From Streptomyces puniciscabiei (GTDB lineage Bacteria; Actinomycetota; Actinomycetes; Streptomycetales; Streptomycetaceae), in NCBI RefSeq assembly GCF_006715785.1, contig NZ_VFNX01000001.1, positions 1,254,501-1,318,500 on the forward strand: DNA of 64,000 nucleotides. The letters are read 5' to 3'. Made by a program: the position numbers and the translations under genes. Positions 1-9,838 of the stretch are shown in pieces (position 1 is the first letter of the stretch; each line of letters begins with the position of its first letter). The notes under the pieces are model-generated. The model ran no database searches. It worked only from the letters and a program-made list of their open reading frames with translations, and was not told where the DNA came from.

Positions 1-3000
1 GATAATGGGTCGGAGTGTAGTAGGCGGAGCCGTCGGAACCTGTAACGATTCTCTCGCCACCCCAGTTCGGATTGTCGATTGACTGCACGGTTCCCCATTC
101 CGTGTATTTGATCGGTTTCCCCTGACTGTCGAACTCGGGGAGTTTGTAGCCGCCATTCTTTCCACTGTTCTCGAACGGCTTCGGAAGGGACGGCCCCATG
201 CGCTGAGGGCCGGCGCCCTGCGCTTCGACACCGTACTCGCGTATGTCACGCAGAACTGCCTTCGACTCCTCCGGCACGTCGGCGGGGATCCACCCGGTGA
301 GCTTTGACGTGTCGCCCAGGGTCTGGCCCACCTGGTAGTTCGGGGAGAGCCCCAGCGGGTCGCTCCAGGTATGCGGGTGAGGGACGTACGTATGGGGGTT
401 GGGAGCAGGTGCCAGGCCGAGCGGGTCCGGGGTGACGTACCGGGCGACCTCGGGATCGTAGTGACGGAAGTAGTTGTAGTGGAGGCCGGTCTCGGGGTCG
501 TAGTACTGCCCGGGGAAGCGGAGCGGCGTGTAGCCAGTGGCATCGGTGTTCCAGGCCGTGGTGCCCCAGAGTGTCCTGCGGGTGCGCCAGGCGACGTGCC
601 CCTGTTCGTCGACGAGCTCGCTGGGGGTACCCACGAGATCGGTGACGATGGCGAAGAAGCGGGAGTCGATCTCCTGCTGCGGGGCGTCTATGGAGGTGAT
701 GCGCTCGGTCTGGGCAACGGGATGGAGACCCTGGTGGTCCCAGGTAAGGGTGACCTGGTGCGTCAAGTCGTGGCTGCGTGTGGTCTGTTCACACAGTGTG
801 GTGCCGTCCCACGTGAAATCGGTGCGTTCCAGCACCGTCCGCCCGTCGTCGGCGTAGCGGAGTTTGGCCGTGCGGCGGCCGAGAGGGTCGTAGGTGTAGC
901 GCCAGCAGGTTCCGTCAGGGGTGATGACGGAGACGAGACGGTCTTCGGCGTCCCATTCGTAACGCCATGTGTCGGGCTTGCGGGACAGCCGGGTCTTCTG
1001 GCGCAGGATGACGCGACCGAGGGCGTCGTGCTCGTAGCGGACGTTGCCCGCACGGGTGATGCGGGTGCCCGTGTAGCCGCGCTCACCGGTCGCCTCATGA
1101 CCCGGGTGGCTGATCGGCCAGAGGGCGAGGGCTTGGTTGCCCGCTGAGTCGTAGGCGTACGTCTCGGTCCACGTCCCGGCCCGCACGGCAGTGACCCGGC
1201 CGATCGCGTCCAGTTCGAAGCGGTGGGTGCCGCCCAGTTGGTCCTCGATGGCGGTGACATTGCCGTCCGCGCGATAGGTGTATGCCCGGTGCTGGATCGT
1301 GCGGCCGACCGCATCGGTCACGGACTGCGTGGCGAGGCGGCCCCCGGAATCGAAGGTGTTGAGCAGACTGATCCGTTGGCCGATGTGGCGAGCCAGTTCG
1401 CGACCGGCCGCGTCGTGGACGAGGTGGATGGTTCGGCCGGAGGTGACCAGGTCGGTGCGGCGGCCCGCCGCGTCGTAGGACCAGCTGGTGCTGACGCCGG
1501 TCGGAGTGATGCGCCCGGTGCGACGCCGCAACGCGTCGTAGGTGTACCGCAGCTCCCGGTTGCACACGGTTTCCGAGCGGATCCGGCCGTACTGGTCGCG
1601 CAGGATCGTCAGCTCGGCGCCGTCGGGACCGGTGGCGCGCGCGAGTTCGTCGGTCAGGTCGTAAGCGAAGGTCGTGACTTGGCCGTCGGCGTCCTTGCGG
1701 ATGATCTGGCCGAGCTCGTTGCGGTCGAACGTCACCGTCTGCCCGAGCGTGTTCGTGCGGGAGGTGAGCCGTCCGGCGGCATCATACGAGTAGGTGAGGG
1801 TGCGCTGGTCGAAGTCGGTCTCGGCCATGAGACGGCTGGCCGCGTCATAGGTGTAACTCCAGGTCAGGCCCTGTGGGTCGGTGACCTTGGTGAGGCGCAG
1901 CTCGGTGTCATGATCGAAGGTGTAGCGGGCGCCATCGGGGGTGGTGCGGGCGGTGAGCAGGTCGAAGTGGGTGTACTCGAAGCGGGTGACGCCACCGACA
2001 GCGTCGGTGTGGCTGGTGCAGTTGCCCTCGCCGTCGTAAGTCCACGACTCGGTACTGCCGTCAGGGGCGACATGCCGGGCCAGATTGCCTTCGACGGTCC
2101 ATTCCAGGCGCGTGGTCGCCCCGGTCGGATCGGTGATGGTCACGGGACGACCGAAGGCGTCCCGGACGTAGGTGGTCGTCGCGCCGAGCGGATCGGTGAT
2201 CTCGACGGGCAGACCGGCTGGGTTACAGTGGACGGTTGTGACGTCGCCGGCCGGATCCGTGACCGCCGTGAGGCGGCCCGCGTCGTCATAGGCGAAAGTC
2301 GTGGTCCGGCCATCGGGACGGACAATGGCCGTACGATTGCCGTGCTCGTCGTACTCCTGGCGGTGGGTGGCGCCGTCCGTGCCGGTCACCTTCACGACAA
2401 GGCCGTGATCGTCATAGGCGGCCCGAGCCTCGCGGCCGTCCGGGCGGACGACGGAGATCAGATTGCCTTCGGTGTCATAGCGGTAGGTGGTCGTGTGACC
2501 GAGCGCATCGACACGGGCGAGCAAACGGCCACGCCGGTCACGCTCGAAACGGGTTACCGCGCCCAACGGGTCGGTCTCGGCAACGACGTGGCCGTACTCG
2601 TCGATGTGGTAGCGGCGGGTGTGGCCTTCGCCGGTCACCGTGGTGGTGATGCGGTGGCCGGTCGTCGAGTCGGTGTCGTCGTACGACAGGCGCAGAGCCA
2701 TGTGCCCGTGTGAGCCACTCTCTGCTGTGCAGCGGTCCTGGTCGTCGTACTCGTAGGCGTAGGAGCGGTCGTTGGAGTCGGTCCAGGAGGTGACCCGGCC
2801 ACGCTCGTCGTAGCCGAAACGGAGGGAGAGACCGCTGGAGTTGACGACCTCGGTGAGGTGGCCTGCGGTGTCGTAGCGGTACCGCTTGATCTCCTGGTCA
2901 CGGCCGCCCGGGGCAGCGCCCACCAGGTGGAGAGCGGTGACCCGGCCGTCGGCCGTGGTGACCTTGAGTCGGTAGCCGCCGGAGGAGGCGATCGCGAGTG

Positions 3001-4309
3001 GTGCGCCTTCAGCGTCGTACTCGAAGGTGAGCCAGTTGCCGTTGCGGTCGTCGATTTGCTCGATCGCCGCCCGGCCCGCTTCCCTGTCGGCGAAGTGCCA
3101 GGTGCGGCCGGTGTCCGGGGCAGTGATCGTGTAGCCCTCGTCCGTGCGGGCCAGGGGCCAGCGGAAGCTGCCGTGAGTGGGCAGGGTGGGGACGCCCGGT
3201 TGCGGGTGGGGATAAGTGAGGAGGAGGCCGTCCTCGGTGACGAAGATGACGCCCTCGGCATCGATTGCCAGGTGCTGATCGACAGTGGAGGACCAGGAGG
3301 GGCCGAACCAACGGCCCAAGCGGTAGCCGGACTCCACACGGCGGGTGAAGACCAGGGGCAGCGCGCCGGGCAGAGTGATGTCAGTCTGTGGCAGATACAT
3401 CTTGCCGGTGACCAGGTCGATCGGGTCGCTGGGGTCCGTCTCGACCTTTCGCGGCGCTGGTTCGGCCGCGCCGTCGGGGTCCTTGCTAGCGGCCTCGCGG
3501 GCGGTACTGCGGGCATCCCCAGCCGCCACGTCACCCAGCCCGTCGAGTTCGCTGGGCAGCGCCCGGGCGCCGGGGATGGAGATGCCGTCGAAGAGGGCGC
3601 CGAAGCCGCCCGCCTCGCCGGCCACCTTGGCCATGGCTCCGGCCCCGCCGAACATGCCGCCGAACACCATCCCGGACGTCGCCGCGTCGCTGGCCTCGTC
3701 CAGGCTGAAGCCCTTGCTCTCGCCGGTGGCGATGGCGACCGGCTGGCTGACCGCCAGGTCCACGGTCACCGACTCCACGCCGCCGATCGCGGCCGTGGCC
3801 AGCGTGGTACCCGCGATCGTGGCGATCTCGGTGGAGACCTCGATGCCCAGCGTCCCGGCCAGTTCCACGATGCCCGCCGTGGCCGCGGCCGCCGCGCCCT
3901 CGGAGATACCGGCCGTGAAGATGGCCAGCGCGGTGCCCGCGACGATCGTTGCGCCGACGATCTCCAGCTCGTGTTCCAGGCGCTTGACCGCCTTGTGCAC
4001 GATGTCGGCGTACTTGTCCAGCGCCTTGGCCATGTCCCGGGCGGCGTCGGCCATGTCCTTCAGCCAGCCGTGCCCGTCGTAGTAATAACGGCGCCAGTAC
4101 GGGTCGTCGAAGGCCGAGATCGCCTCGCCCTTGTTGTCCTCGATGATGTGCCGCGCCGTCTTGTTCGCCGCGGACAGCACGTCCTCGATGTCGTCGGCGA
4201 AGGTCCGCCAGGCCTTGGCGGCATCCCGCAGACCGTCCTCGTCGGCCGCCGGCCACCACATGCCGGTCATGTCCTTGACGATCTGCTTCGCCTTGTCGGC
4301 CGCGCTCAC
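1..4309 (-). CDS. RHS/YD-repeat polymorphic toxin with RNase tip (C-terminus cut by window edge)
   Basis: About 1436 residues are visible and the gene leaves the window before its stop. The GTG start overlaps the stop of the WXG100-like gene (GTGA). In order: a helical N-terminal region resembling WXG/LXG export domains with a hydrophobic stretch near residues 120-190; a DUF6531-like segment containing DPIDLVTGKMYL; then dozens of YD repeats of the type YDAAGRLT; then the RHS core end RFPGQYYDPETGLHYNY near residues 1265-1285. The last 90 residues resemble guanyl-specific RNases (barnase/T1 family): YTEWGT would carry the catalytic Glu, GGERIVTG the Arg, and TPTHY the His just before the edge. 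Such proteins are contact-dependent or secreted toxins in which the RHS shell encloses the toxin tip. Export by a type VII system is inferred from the partner gene. The immunity gene would lie left of position 1. Confidence 0.9.
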   Translation of the reverse strand, partial: MSAADKAKQIVKDMTGMWWPAADEDGLRDAAKAWRTFADDIEDVLSAANKTARHIIEDNKGEAISAFDDPYWRRYYYDGHGWLKDMADAARDMAKALDKYADIVHKAVKRLEHELEIVGATIVAGTALAIFTAGISEGAAAAATAGIVELAGTLGIEVSTEIATIAGTTLATAAIGGVESVTVDLAVSQPVAIATGESKGFSLDEASDAATSGMVFGGMFGGAGAMAKVAGEAGGFGALFDGISIPGARALPSELDGLGDVAAGDARSTAREAASKDPDGAAEPAPRKVETDPSDPIDLVTGKMYLPQTDITLPGALPLVFTRRVESGYRLGRWFGPSWSSTVDQHLAIDAEGVIFVTEDGLLLTYPHPQPGVPTLPTHGSFRWPLARTDEGYTITAPDTGRTWHFADREAGRAAIEQIDDRNGNWLTFEYDAEGAPLAIASSGGYRLKVTTADGRVTALHLVGAAPGGRDQEIKRYRYDTAGHLTEVVNSSGLSLRFGYDERGRVTSWTDSNDRSYAYEYDDQDRCTAESGSHGHMALRLSYDDTDSTTGHRITTTVTGEGHTRRYHIDEYGHVVAETDPLGAVTRFERDRRGRLLARVDALGHTTTYRYDTEGNLISVVRPDGREARAAYDDHGLVVKVTGTDGATHRQEYDEHGNRTAIVRPDGRTTTFAYDDAGRLTAVTDPAGDVTTVHCNPAGLPVEITDPLGATTTYVRDAFGRPVTITDPTGATTRLEWTVEGNLARHVAPDGSTESWTYDGEGNCTSHTDAVGGVTRFEYTHFDLLTARTTPDGARYTFDHDTELRLTKVTDPQGLTWSYTYDAASRLMAETDFDQRTLTYSYDAAGRLTSRTNTLGQTVTFDRNELGQIIRKDADGQVTTFAYDLTDELARATGPDGAELTILRDQYGRIRSETVCNRELRYTYDALRRRTGRITPTGVSTSWSYDAAGRRTDLVTSGRTIHLVHDAAGRELARHIGQRISLLNTFDSGGRLATQSVTDAVGRTIQHRAYTYRADGNVTAIEDQLGGTHRFELDAIGRVTAVRAGTWTETYAYDSAGNQALALWPISHPGHEATGERGYTGTRITRAGNVRYEHDALGRVILRQKTRLSRKPDTWRYEWDAEDRLVSVITPDGTCWRYTYDPLGRRTAKLRYADDGRTVLERTDFTWDGTTLCEQTTRSHDLTHQVTLTWDHQGLHPVAQTERITSIDAPQQEIDSRFFAIVTDLVGTPSELVDEQGHVAWRTRRTLWGTTAWNTDATGYTPLRFPGQYYDPETGLHYNYFRHYDPEVARYVTPDPLGLAPAPNPHTYVPHPHTWSDPLGLSPNYQVGQTLGDTSKLTGWIPADVPEESKAVLRDIREYGVEAQGAGPQRMGPSLPKPFENSGKNGGYKLPEFDSQGKPIKYTEWGTVQSIDNPNWGGERIVTGSDGSAYYTPTHY

Positions 4310-4683
4310 TTGGACTGGCCCCCGCCCTGGCCGTGGCCCTGCACATGGATCCGGCTGAACATCGAGCGGACGAGCTGCTCGTTGTCGATGTGGCCGTCCG
4401 CCATGTCGCTCATCGCCTCATGGATGCTGGCCAGGCCCTGGGCGAGGATGTCCGCCGCATGCTCGATCTTCGTGACGTTCGGGCCGTAGGACTTGTGGAA
4501 CTCCTTGCCCTGCTTGTCGTCACCCCACGGCGAACCGGCCGCCGCGAGCGCCGTCTTGAGCTTGTTCAGCGCCTTGGTGAGATCCTGGCTGTACGTCTGG
4601 AAATGCGGAGCCGTCTGCTTCAGATCGGCGATCTTGATGTCGAGTATCTTGCCGTCGCCGCCGCTGCCGCCCTGGTCACCCAT
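4306..4683 (-). CDS. WXG100/ESAT-6-like protein, partner of RHS toxin
   Basis: 125 residues, predicted mostly helical, with the turn motif GSPWGDD between two long helices (about 18-50 and 58-110), as in WXG100 proteins. The family forms helical hairpin dimers that are exported by, or guide cargo to, type VII (ESX-like) secretion systems. A glycine-rich tail (GHGQGGGQSK) ends the protein. The stop overlaps the start of the RHS toxin gene, so the two are translationally coupled and probably act together as toxin plus export partner. The length is slightly more than the classical 100 residues, as is common in Streptomyces toxin operons. Confidence 0.82.
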   Translation of the reverse strand: MGDQGGSGGDGKILDIKIADLKQTAPHFQTYSQDLTKALNKLKTALAAAGSPWGDDKQGKEFHKSYGPNVTKIEHAADILAQGLASIHEAMSDMADGHIDNEQLVRSMFSRIHVQGHGQGGGQSK

Positions 4684-4786
4684 GGTGCCGCGTCCCTCCC
4701 CGTCAGCCTGTACATCAGCCCGAAAGCCCTATGTATCAAGACGAGTTCGCAATCGGGAGCGGCACCAAGGGGCAGTAAAGATCCGT

Positions 4787-4984
4787 TCAGGATTGCATAA
4801 GCCCGAGGAACGCCTGCCAGGCCGCGGGGGGCAGGGCGAGGGTGGGGGCCGTGGCGGGGTTCTGCTTGGAGTCCCGTACGTGGATGGTGGTGGGGCTGGT
4901 GGCGACTTCCACGCACTCGCCGCCATCGCCACTGCTGTAGCTGCTCTTGAACCACACCAGTTCGGACGTCTCTTCGGCGTTCAT
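4787..4984 (-). CDS. DUF397 protein
   Basis: 65 residues with the family hallmarks WFKSSYSSGDGGECVEVA near the N-terminus and VRDSKQ in the middle. DUF397 proteins are small actinobacterial proteins almost always encoded beside a DUF5753-type XRE regulator; related pairs have been proposed to act as toxin-antitoxin-like or developmental switches. The ATG overlaps the stop of the upstream regulator gene by ATGA, so the two are co-translated. The biochemical role is unknown. Confidence 0.9.
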   Translation of the reverse strand: MNAEETSELVWFKSSYSSGDGGECVEVATSPTTIHVRDSKQNPATAPTLALPPAAWQAFLGLMQS

Positions 4985-5835
4985 GCCGCTCCCAACAACT
5001 TCTCTACGAAGGCCAGCGATTCTCGCGGCGTCAGAGCCTGGGCCCGCAGGAGGCTGTACTGCTCCTCCACTTCCCTGACCGTCGAGCGGTCAGCGAAGAG
5101 GCGACTGGCCTTGTACGCCGGTACGTAGGCGATCCTGCGTCCTTTCGTCGTCTCGATCAAGGTGAACGGACCGTTGAGGGAGGCGTGCTCCTCGCGATCG
5201 TCCGGCATCACCTGGATCTCCACGTTACGCCGCTGGCCGACAAGCAGGATGTGCTCCAACTGGCCACGCCACACAGCCAATCCACCCAGTCGCCTGCGCA
5301 CGACAGCCTCCTCCATCACGAAGGTCACCGTGGGTGCCGGTTTCTGGGCGAAGATCTCCTGCCGGGCCAGCCGCGCCGCCACCCGCTGCTCGATCGTCTC
5401 CTCGTCCAGGGGCGGCCGCCACATGGTGAACACCGCACGCGCGTAATCCTCCGTCTGCAGCAGACCGGGAACGCCTTGCACGGCGAAGAAGTGCAACGCG
5501 ACAGCCTTCTTCTCCAGCGCCGCCGCATCCTGGAAGAACGCCGGATACTGCGCCCTCTCCATCTCCTCGATGAAATCGACCAGCACCCCCTGCGCGCCCA
5601 GCACCTCGTCGGCCCGCATGATGAACCGCGCCGGTGGAATGCGCCTGCCCTGCTCGAACGACGCGATGGTCGCCGCCGAGTAGCCGGTACGGGAACCGAG
5701 GTCGGCGCGTTCCATGCCGGCTTGTGTCCGCAGCCGCTTCAACAGCCGCCCGAAGAGGAGCGGGACCACCGAATCCGCCCCGGAATCCCCCTCCGTCTCC
5801 GGTGCTTCAGGTTCTGCCTGTACTTCCTCGCTCAC
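4981..5835 (-). CDS. XRE-family regulator with DUF5753 sensor domain
   Basis: 284 residues from the GTG at 5835, which has a GGGGG ribosome site 5-9 bases upstream; another GTG at 5880 would add 15 residues. An N-terminal helix-turn-helix (LLKRLRTQAGMERADLG through ATIASFEQGRRIP) is followed by the DUF5753 region with the typical VPGLLQTEDYARAV and RRLGG motifs. Members bind DNA and partner the adjacent DUF397 protein. The gene is divergent from a damaged anti-sigma ATPase gene. In Streptomyces these three families often sit together, so this looks like a once complete module. Confidence 0.9.
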   Translation of the reverse strand: MSEEVQAEPEAPETEGDSGADSVVPLLFGRLLKRLRTQAGMERADLGSRTGYSAATIASFEQGRRIPPARFIMRADEVLGAQGVLVDFIEEMERAQYPAFFQDAAALEKKAVALHFFAVQGVPGLLQTEDYARAVFTMWRPPLDEETIEQRVAARLARQEIFAQKPAPTVTFVMEEAVVRRRLGGLAVWRGQLEHILLVGQRRNVEIQVMPDDREEHASLNGPFTLIETTKGRRIAYVPAYKASRLFADRSTVREVEEQYSLLRAQALTPRESLAFVEKLLGAA

Positions 5836-5971
5836 GTACACCCCCAATACCCTCGCGCCGCCGTCAGTCACGGGGCGCACGCCGACAGCGGCACCCCACC
5901 CTCGTACAACGCGAGTTGGTCAAGGTGCAGCCGCTGTTCAACGTTACTGAGCGTGCGAAAGTGTAAGCAGC

Positions 5972-6383
5972 ATGAAGTCGGAAATCTCCACCCGCGAATT
6001 CGCCATGCGCTTCACCTCCACCCCACGCGGCGCCCGCCTCGCCCGGCGGCTCGTCTCGCTGGACGAGTGGGGGCACCCCTACGCCGGCCCCGCCAACGAA
6101 GCCGTCACAATGATCGCCGCCGAACTCGTCGCGAACGCCGTCCGGCACGGTCACGTACCCGGACGGGACTTCCATCTCCGGCTCACCGAGTCGGCCGGCA
6201 CCCTGCGTCTGGAGGTCTCCGACACCCGTACCGAGCGGCTGCCCGAGCTGCGGGTCCCGGCCGGCGAGTCCGGGCGGGCTGCTGCTGGTCGGGGCGCTCG
6301 CCGACAAGTGGGGCGTCATGCCGTGACAGCCCGGCAAGTGCGTCTGGGCGGAGGTACGTCTGAGCCCCGCCACCCAGCGGTGA
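5972..6383 (+). pseudogene. Broken anti-sigma-factor-type ATPase (HATPase_c)
   Basis: The N-terminal half reads as an SpoIIAB/RsbW-like ATP-binding domain, with RLVSLDEWGHP and the N-box AAELVANAVRHG followed by LRLEVSDTR. Near 6275 the reading frame breaks: the expected continuation GLLLVGALADKWGVMP is present only in the next frame, and that frame then meets a TGA at 6324-6326 before PGKCVWAEVRL. A frameshift plus a nonsense change therefore separate the two halves of the ATP lid region. The uninterrupted frame instead runs on into low-complexity sequence antisense to ispG. The start has no clear ribosome site. Confidence 0.75.
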
Positions 6384-6392
6384 CGGGGCTCA
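6361..6392. terminator. Hairpin between convergent genes
   Basis: TGAGCCCCG pairs with CGGGGCTCA around a 14-base loop, just beyond the ispG stop. There is no T-run, as is usual for Streptomyces terminators. It could end transcription from both directions. Confidence 0.55.
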
Positions 6393-6407
6393 CGAAAGCC
6401 GAAAAGA

Positions 6408-7565
6408 TCAGCCGGCCACCGACACCGACGGCTCGCCCGACTCCACGCCCTCGTCCTGCATCTTCTCGGCCAGCTTCATGGCCTCCTCGATGAGGGTCTC
6501 CACGATCTTGGACTCGGGGACGGTCTTGATGACCTCGCCCTTGACGAAGATCTGGCCCTTGCCGTTGCCGGAGGCGACGCCGAGGTCGGCCTCGCGGGCC
6601 TCGCCGGGGCCGTTCACCACGCAGCCCATGACGGCCACGCGCAGCGGGACCTCCATGCCGGTCAGACCGGCCGTGACCTCCTCCGCGAGCTTGTAGACGT
6701 CGACCTGGGCGCGGCCGCAGGACGGGCAGGAGACGATCTCCAGGCCACGCTGGCGCAGGCCCAGCGACTGCAGGATCTGGAGGCCGACCTTGACCTCTTC
6801 GACGGGCGGGGCCGACAGGGAGACGCGGATCGTGTCGCCGATGCCCTGGGAGAGCAGCGCGCCGAACGCCACCGCCGACTTGATCGTGCCCTGGAAGGCC
6901 GGGCCGGCCTCCGTCACGCCGAGGTGCAGCGGGTAGTCACACTGGGCCGCGAGCTGCTTGTACGCCTCGATCATGACGACCGGGTCGTTGTGCTTGACGG
7001 AGATCTTGATGTCCCGGAAGTCGTGCTCCTCGAAGAGGGACGCCTCCCACAGGGCCGACTCCACCAGGGCCTCGGGGGTCGCCTTGCCGTACTTCTGCAG
7101 GAGGCGCCTGTCCAGGGAGCCGGCGTTGACGCCGATGCGGATCGGGGTGCCGTGGTCCTTGGCGGCCTTGGCGATCTCCTTGACTTTGTCGTCGAACTGC
7201 TTGATGTTGCCGGGGTTGACGCGGACCGCGGCACAGCCGGCCTCGATGGCGGCGAAGACGTACTTGGGCTGGAAGTGGATGTCCGCGATCACCGGGATCT
7301 GGGACTTCTTCGCGATGGTCGCCAGGGCGTCGGCGTCGTCCTGCGTGGGGCAGGCCACACGGACGATCTGGCAGCCGGACGCCGTCAGCTCGGCGATCTG
7401 CTGGAGGGTGGCGCCCACGTCGGACGTACGGGTCGTCGTCATCGACTGGACCGAGACGGGCGCGTCTCCGCCGACCGCCACGCTTCCGACCTGGATCTGC
7501 CGGCTCTTCCGGCGCTCGGCGAGCTTGGTCGGAACGGACGGCATGCCGAGAGAAATCGCAGTCAT
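6408..7565 (-). CDS. ispG: 4-hydroxy-3-methylbut-2-enyl-diphosphate synthase
   Basis: 385 residues from the ATG at 7565 ([10 protein letters not shown]), the usual length for Streptomyces IspG. The enzyme reduces methylerythritol cyclodiphosphate to HMBPP, the penultimate step of the non-mevalonate isoprenoid route, using a 4Fe-4S cluster. Visible evidence is the N-terminal TIM-barrel signature [14 protein letters not shown], the [14 protein letters not shown] and IPVIADIHF motifs, and C-terminal cluster cysteines in SCPSCGRAQ and [11 protein letters not shown]. dxr and rseP lie upstream on the same strand as in other streptomycetes, but a recombinase gene now separates them from ispG, so ispG may depend on its own promoter between 7565 and 7740. 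Confidence 0.97.
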   Translation of the reverse strand: MTAISLGMPSVPTKLAERRKSRQIQVGSVAVGGDAPVSVQSMTTTRTSDVGATLQQIAELTASGCQIVRVACPTQDDADALATIAKKSQIPVIADIHFQPKYVFAAIEAGCAAVRVNPGNIKQFDDKVKEIAKAAKDHGTPIRIGVNAGSLDRRLLQKYGKATPEALVESALWEASLFEEHDFRDIKISVKHNDPVVMIEAYKQLAAQCDYPLHLGVTEAGPAFQGTIKSAVAFGALLSQGIGDTIRVSLSAPPVEEVKVGLQILQSLGLRQRGLEIVSCPSCGRAQVDVYKLAEEVTAGLTGMEVPLRVAVMGCVVNGPGEAREADLGVASGNGKGQIFVKGEVIKTVPESKIVETLIEEAMKLAEKMQDEGVESGEPSVSVAG

Positions 7566-7689
7566 CTGCTGTGCAACCCCAAGTCGTGGATCAAGGTCCG
7601 GTCCCGTCGTCGGGCGGGCTCCAGGCTTCGAGATTACGGCACGGCCCTTGGCGCGAGCACATCCCACCCGCCAAACCCACTCGATGGAA

Positions 7690-7720
7690 GGCGGCCCGGA
7701 GCCCAGGGTTCCGGGCCGCC
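7690..7720. terminator. Strong hairpin upstream of ispG
   Basis: GGCGGCCCGGA pairs with TCCGGGCCGCC around a 9-base loop, about 15 bp past the recombinase stop. Probably the original rseP terminator, now following the recombinase gene. Confidence 0.65.
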
Positions 7721-7735
7721 GAGAACGTCGTACGG

Positions 7736-9691
7736 CTACGAGATGTTCACCGGGTTAACCACGGCCGGACCGTCTTGCGCACTCGGGGGATCTTCAACGT
7801 CGAGCGCCGTACGGATGGCCAGTTCCGGCCCTGCCGCGTAGCTCAAGACCGGTGTGCCCACCCCCTCCTCATCGAGGAGCTTCACGATCTCCCGCCACAC
7901 GCCGTCCGCCAACCATGTGCGCTGCCTCCAGCGGACCTTTTCTGGGACACCGAACCGGTCTGGAAGGTCGCGCCAAAGGATGCCGGTACGCAGGCGGTGC
8001 AGCATCCCCGTGAGGGCTGCTCGCAGATCCAGAGCTGAGCGAAAGTGGTGCGCCCCGTACCTGGAACGGAGCAAATCCTCGATCCGGACCCACTGGCTGC
8101 CTGTGGGATCGGGAGGAACAGGCGTCCCTGTGCGCTCATGCCACTGAATAGTCAAGCACTTCCTCCCCTCCCGATACCGGAACTCCGGGTCCACGATGTC
8201 CACGCGTACACCGACCAACTCGATCAGCCGGCGCTGCTCGGAGGGCGAGAGCGACCGAATGTCCGGAGCGGCTGCCTCCAGGACAGCCCTGCGCCGGGCG
8301 TCCCCGTCGCGCAGGTTCTCCAGCTCGCTCAGCCAGTCCCGCGCGTGGGCCAGGATCCGTTCCAAGACCCTCTGCTCCGCTTCGAGCTGGCGCATCGCAG
8401 CCACGATGACACGGTTGTGCTGTGCCTGGTGCCTAAGATCACCAAGCTCCTCGGCGCACTGCGCGACGATTCGCTCCAGCGAGGCCACCCGTTCAAGATG
8501 CCGCATCAGCTGCGCCTGCGCCCGCGAAGAAGCCGATAACGTCGGCCTGCTCTGCACCGGCATCGAAGCGAGCAAGTCATTGACGTGTCGTGCCACCTGT
8601 TCCTCCACGCGATCAGCGGGAAGAAAGACGCAGCTGCAGGGGTCAGCTGCGTTCCATCCTGAGCAGCGATATGTACGGATCTCGTCCTTACTACGGAAAC
8701 ACCCGACGTAGGGACGCCCGCACTGACCACGGATTCGCCCGGTGAGCGCGTAGGCCTGGATGGGGTTCCGGCGCTGACGGGTCAGCGCAGCCAATGCCTC
8801 CTTAAAGGCGCGGACCCGGTGTGCCGGGAGAATCGGAGGGAGCGGGATCACCACGGTCTCACCGTGCAAGGGACGTCCGTCACCGCCGAGCCTGGTGCAG
8901 TGGCCGCCCCATTGCCGATCAGAACGGCGAAAGACCGCCTCTCCGGCAAATGCCGCGCCCTGCAATCGTCGGTAAAGGTTCACCGCTGTCCAGCGCTTAC
9001 CGTTCCGGGTGGGAATTCCGCGGCTGTTCAGTTCCTCCGCGAGTCCCGAGAGGGTGCGTCCGCCCTCGATCACGAGGTCAGCCAGAAGCCTCACCACCTC
9101 CGCCTCGCCCGGATCCACTTCGAGAGTCGAGCCGAAGGCGCCCTTCCCGCTGATCATGTAGCCGAAGGGAGGCGGACCGCCTGGCCATCCGCCATCGACC
9201 GCCTTCAATTGCCGACCGGACTGTGTACGGCTGACGATTCGCCGGTAGTCGGCCTCCACCTCCCGTGCAAGTCGGTCTACCGTGAGCCACCATTCGAGAC
9301 CGGGTTCACCCAGGGGCTCGGCACAGCACTCAACCCGCGCTCCGGCATCCTCGATCTGCCAGATGCAACGCCAGATGGCCGCCTCCGTTCGCCCCAGACG
9401 GTCGAGGCGATGCACGAGGACAACATCCACCTGCCCCGTGGAGATGTCACCAAGGAGTGCCTTCAGACCAGGACGCGAGTCCGTCGAGCCCGACTCACCC
9501 ATGTCCTCACGAGCCCCCACCAGACGCCATGACGACCGCTCTCCCGCGAACGCACGAATGGCCTGCGCCTGGGCCGGAATTCCGTACTTCCCCTTCTGTT
9601 CCGCAGTGGAGACCCGCATGTATGCGGCGACAGCAACGATCTCCGTGTCCTTGGCCTTGTCATCTGCGCGCGGCGCAGTAACTTGCTGCAT
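7736..9691 (-). CDS. Large serine recombinase with transposase-like C-terminal domain
   Basis: 651 residues from the ATG at 9691, chosen because AAGGGA lies 7 bases upstream; an upstream in-frame ATG at 9760 exists. Resolvase/invertase catalytic domain at about 20-165 ([13 protein letters not shown] with the nucleophilic Ser; [10 protein letters not shown]); recombinase DNA-binding domain with PFGY and [14 protein letters not shown]; a zinc-ribbon region with cysteines near CGRPYVGC; and a coiled coil at about 410-500. The last 110 residues resemble the N-terminal DUF4096 domain of IS5-type transposases ([19 protein letters not shown], then WLADGVW). The gene sits between ispG and rseP, which are normally adjacent, with no other cargo gene. 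Its final codons VVNPVNIS mimic the rseP end VVNPVRIS, so its 3' end appears to be host-derived. Confidence 0.9.
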   Translation of the reverse strand: MQQVTAPRADDKAKDTEIVAVAAYMRVSTAEQKGKYGIPAQAQAIRAFAGERSSWRLVGAREDMGESGSTDSRPGLKALLGDISTGQVDVVLVHRLDRLGRTEAAIWRCIWQIEDAGARVECCAEPLGEPGLEWWLTVDRLAREVEADYRRIVSRTQSGRQLKAVDGGWPGGPPPFGYMISGKGAFGSTLEVDPGEAEVVRLLADLVIEGGRTLSGLAEELNSRGIPTRNGKRWTAVNLYRRLQGAAFAGEAVFRRSDRQWGGHCTRLGGDGRPLHGETVVIPLPPILPAHRVRAFKEALAALTRQRRNPIQAYALTGRIRGQCGRPYVGCFRSKDEIRTYRCSGWNAADPCSCVFLPADRVEEQVARHVNDLLASMPVQSRPTLSASSRAQAQLMRHLERVASLERIVAQCAEELGDLRHQAQHNRVIVAAMRQLEAEQRVLERILAHARDWLSELENLRDGDARRRAVLEAAAPDIRSLSPSEQRRLIELVGVRVDIVDPEFRYREGRKCLTIQWHERTGTPVPPDPTGSQWVRIEDLLRSRYGAHHFRSALDLRAALTGMLHRLRTGILWRDLPDRFGVPEKVRWRQRTWLADGVWREIVKLLDEEGVGTPVLSYAAGPELAIRTALDVEDPPSAQDGPAVVNPVNIS

Positions 9692-9799
9692 GTCAGTCCC
9701 TTCCAGACTGGCCAGACCCCAGGGTGTTGGCGCACCGCTGGGGTCACCCATGAACAGCAAGAACGTACGAAGTCCGCTTCCGCATCGTACGAAAAAGTC

Positions 9800-9838
9800 G
9801 CGCCCTTCACCCGTGTGAGTTACACGAGTGAAGGGCGC
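9800..9838 (-). terminator. Intrinsic terminator between rseP and recombinase
   Basis: GCGCCCTTCAC pairs with GTGAAGGGCGC, extended inside by CGTGT/ACACG. On the minus strand it is followed by GACTTTTT, a true Rho-independent signature that would stop rseP transcription before the recombinase. Confidence 0.8.

Noticed and set aside
371..2713. Long plus-strand open frames (258 and 496 residues) opposite the RHS gene
   Set aside because: They are antisense to clear YD repeats, have Val/Gly/Asp-rich compositions produced by mirror frames in GC-rich DNA, and lack ribosome sites.
9692..9760. N-terminal extension of the recombinase to 9760
   Set aside because: The ATG at 9691 has a better-placed ribosome site and precedes the conserved catalytic domain by a normal distance.
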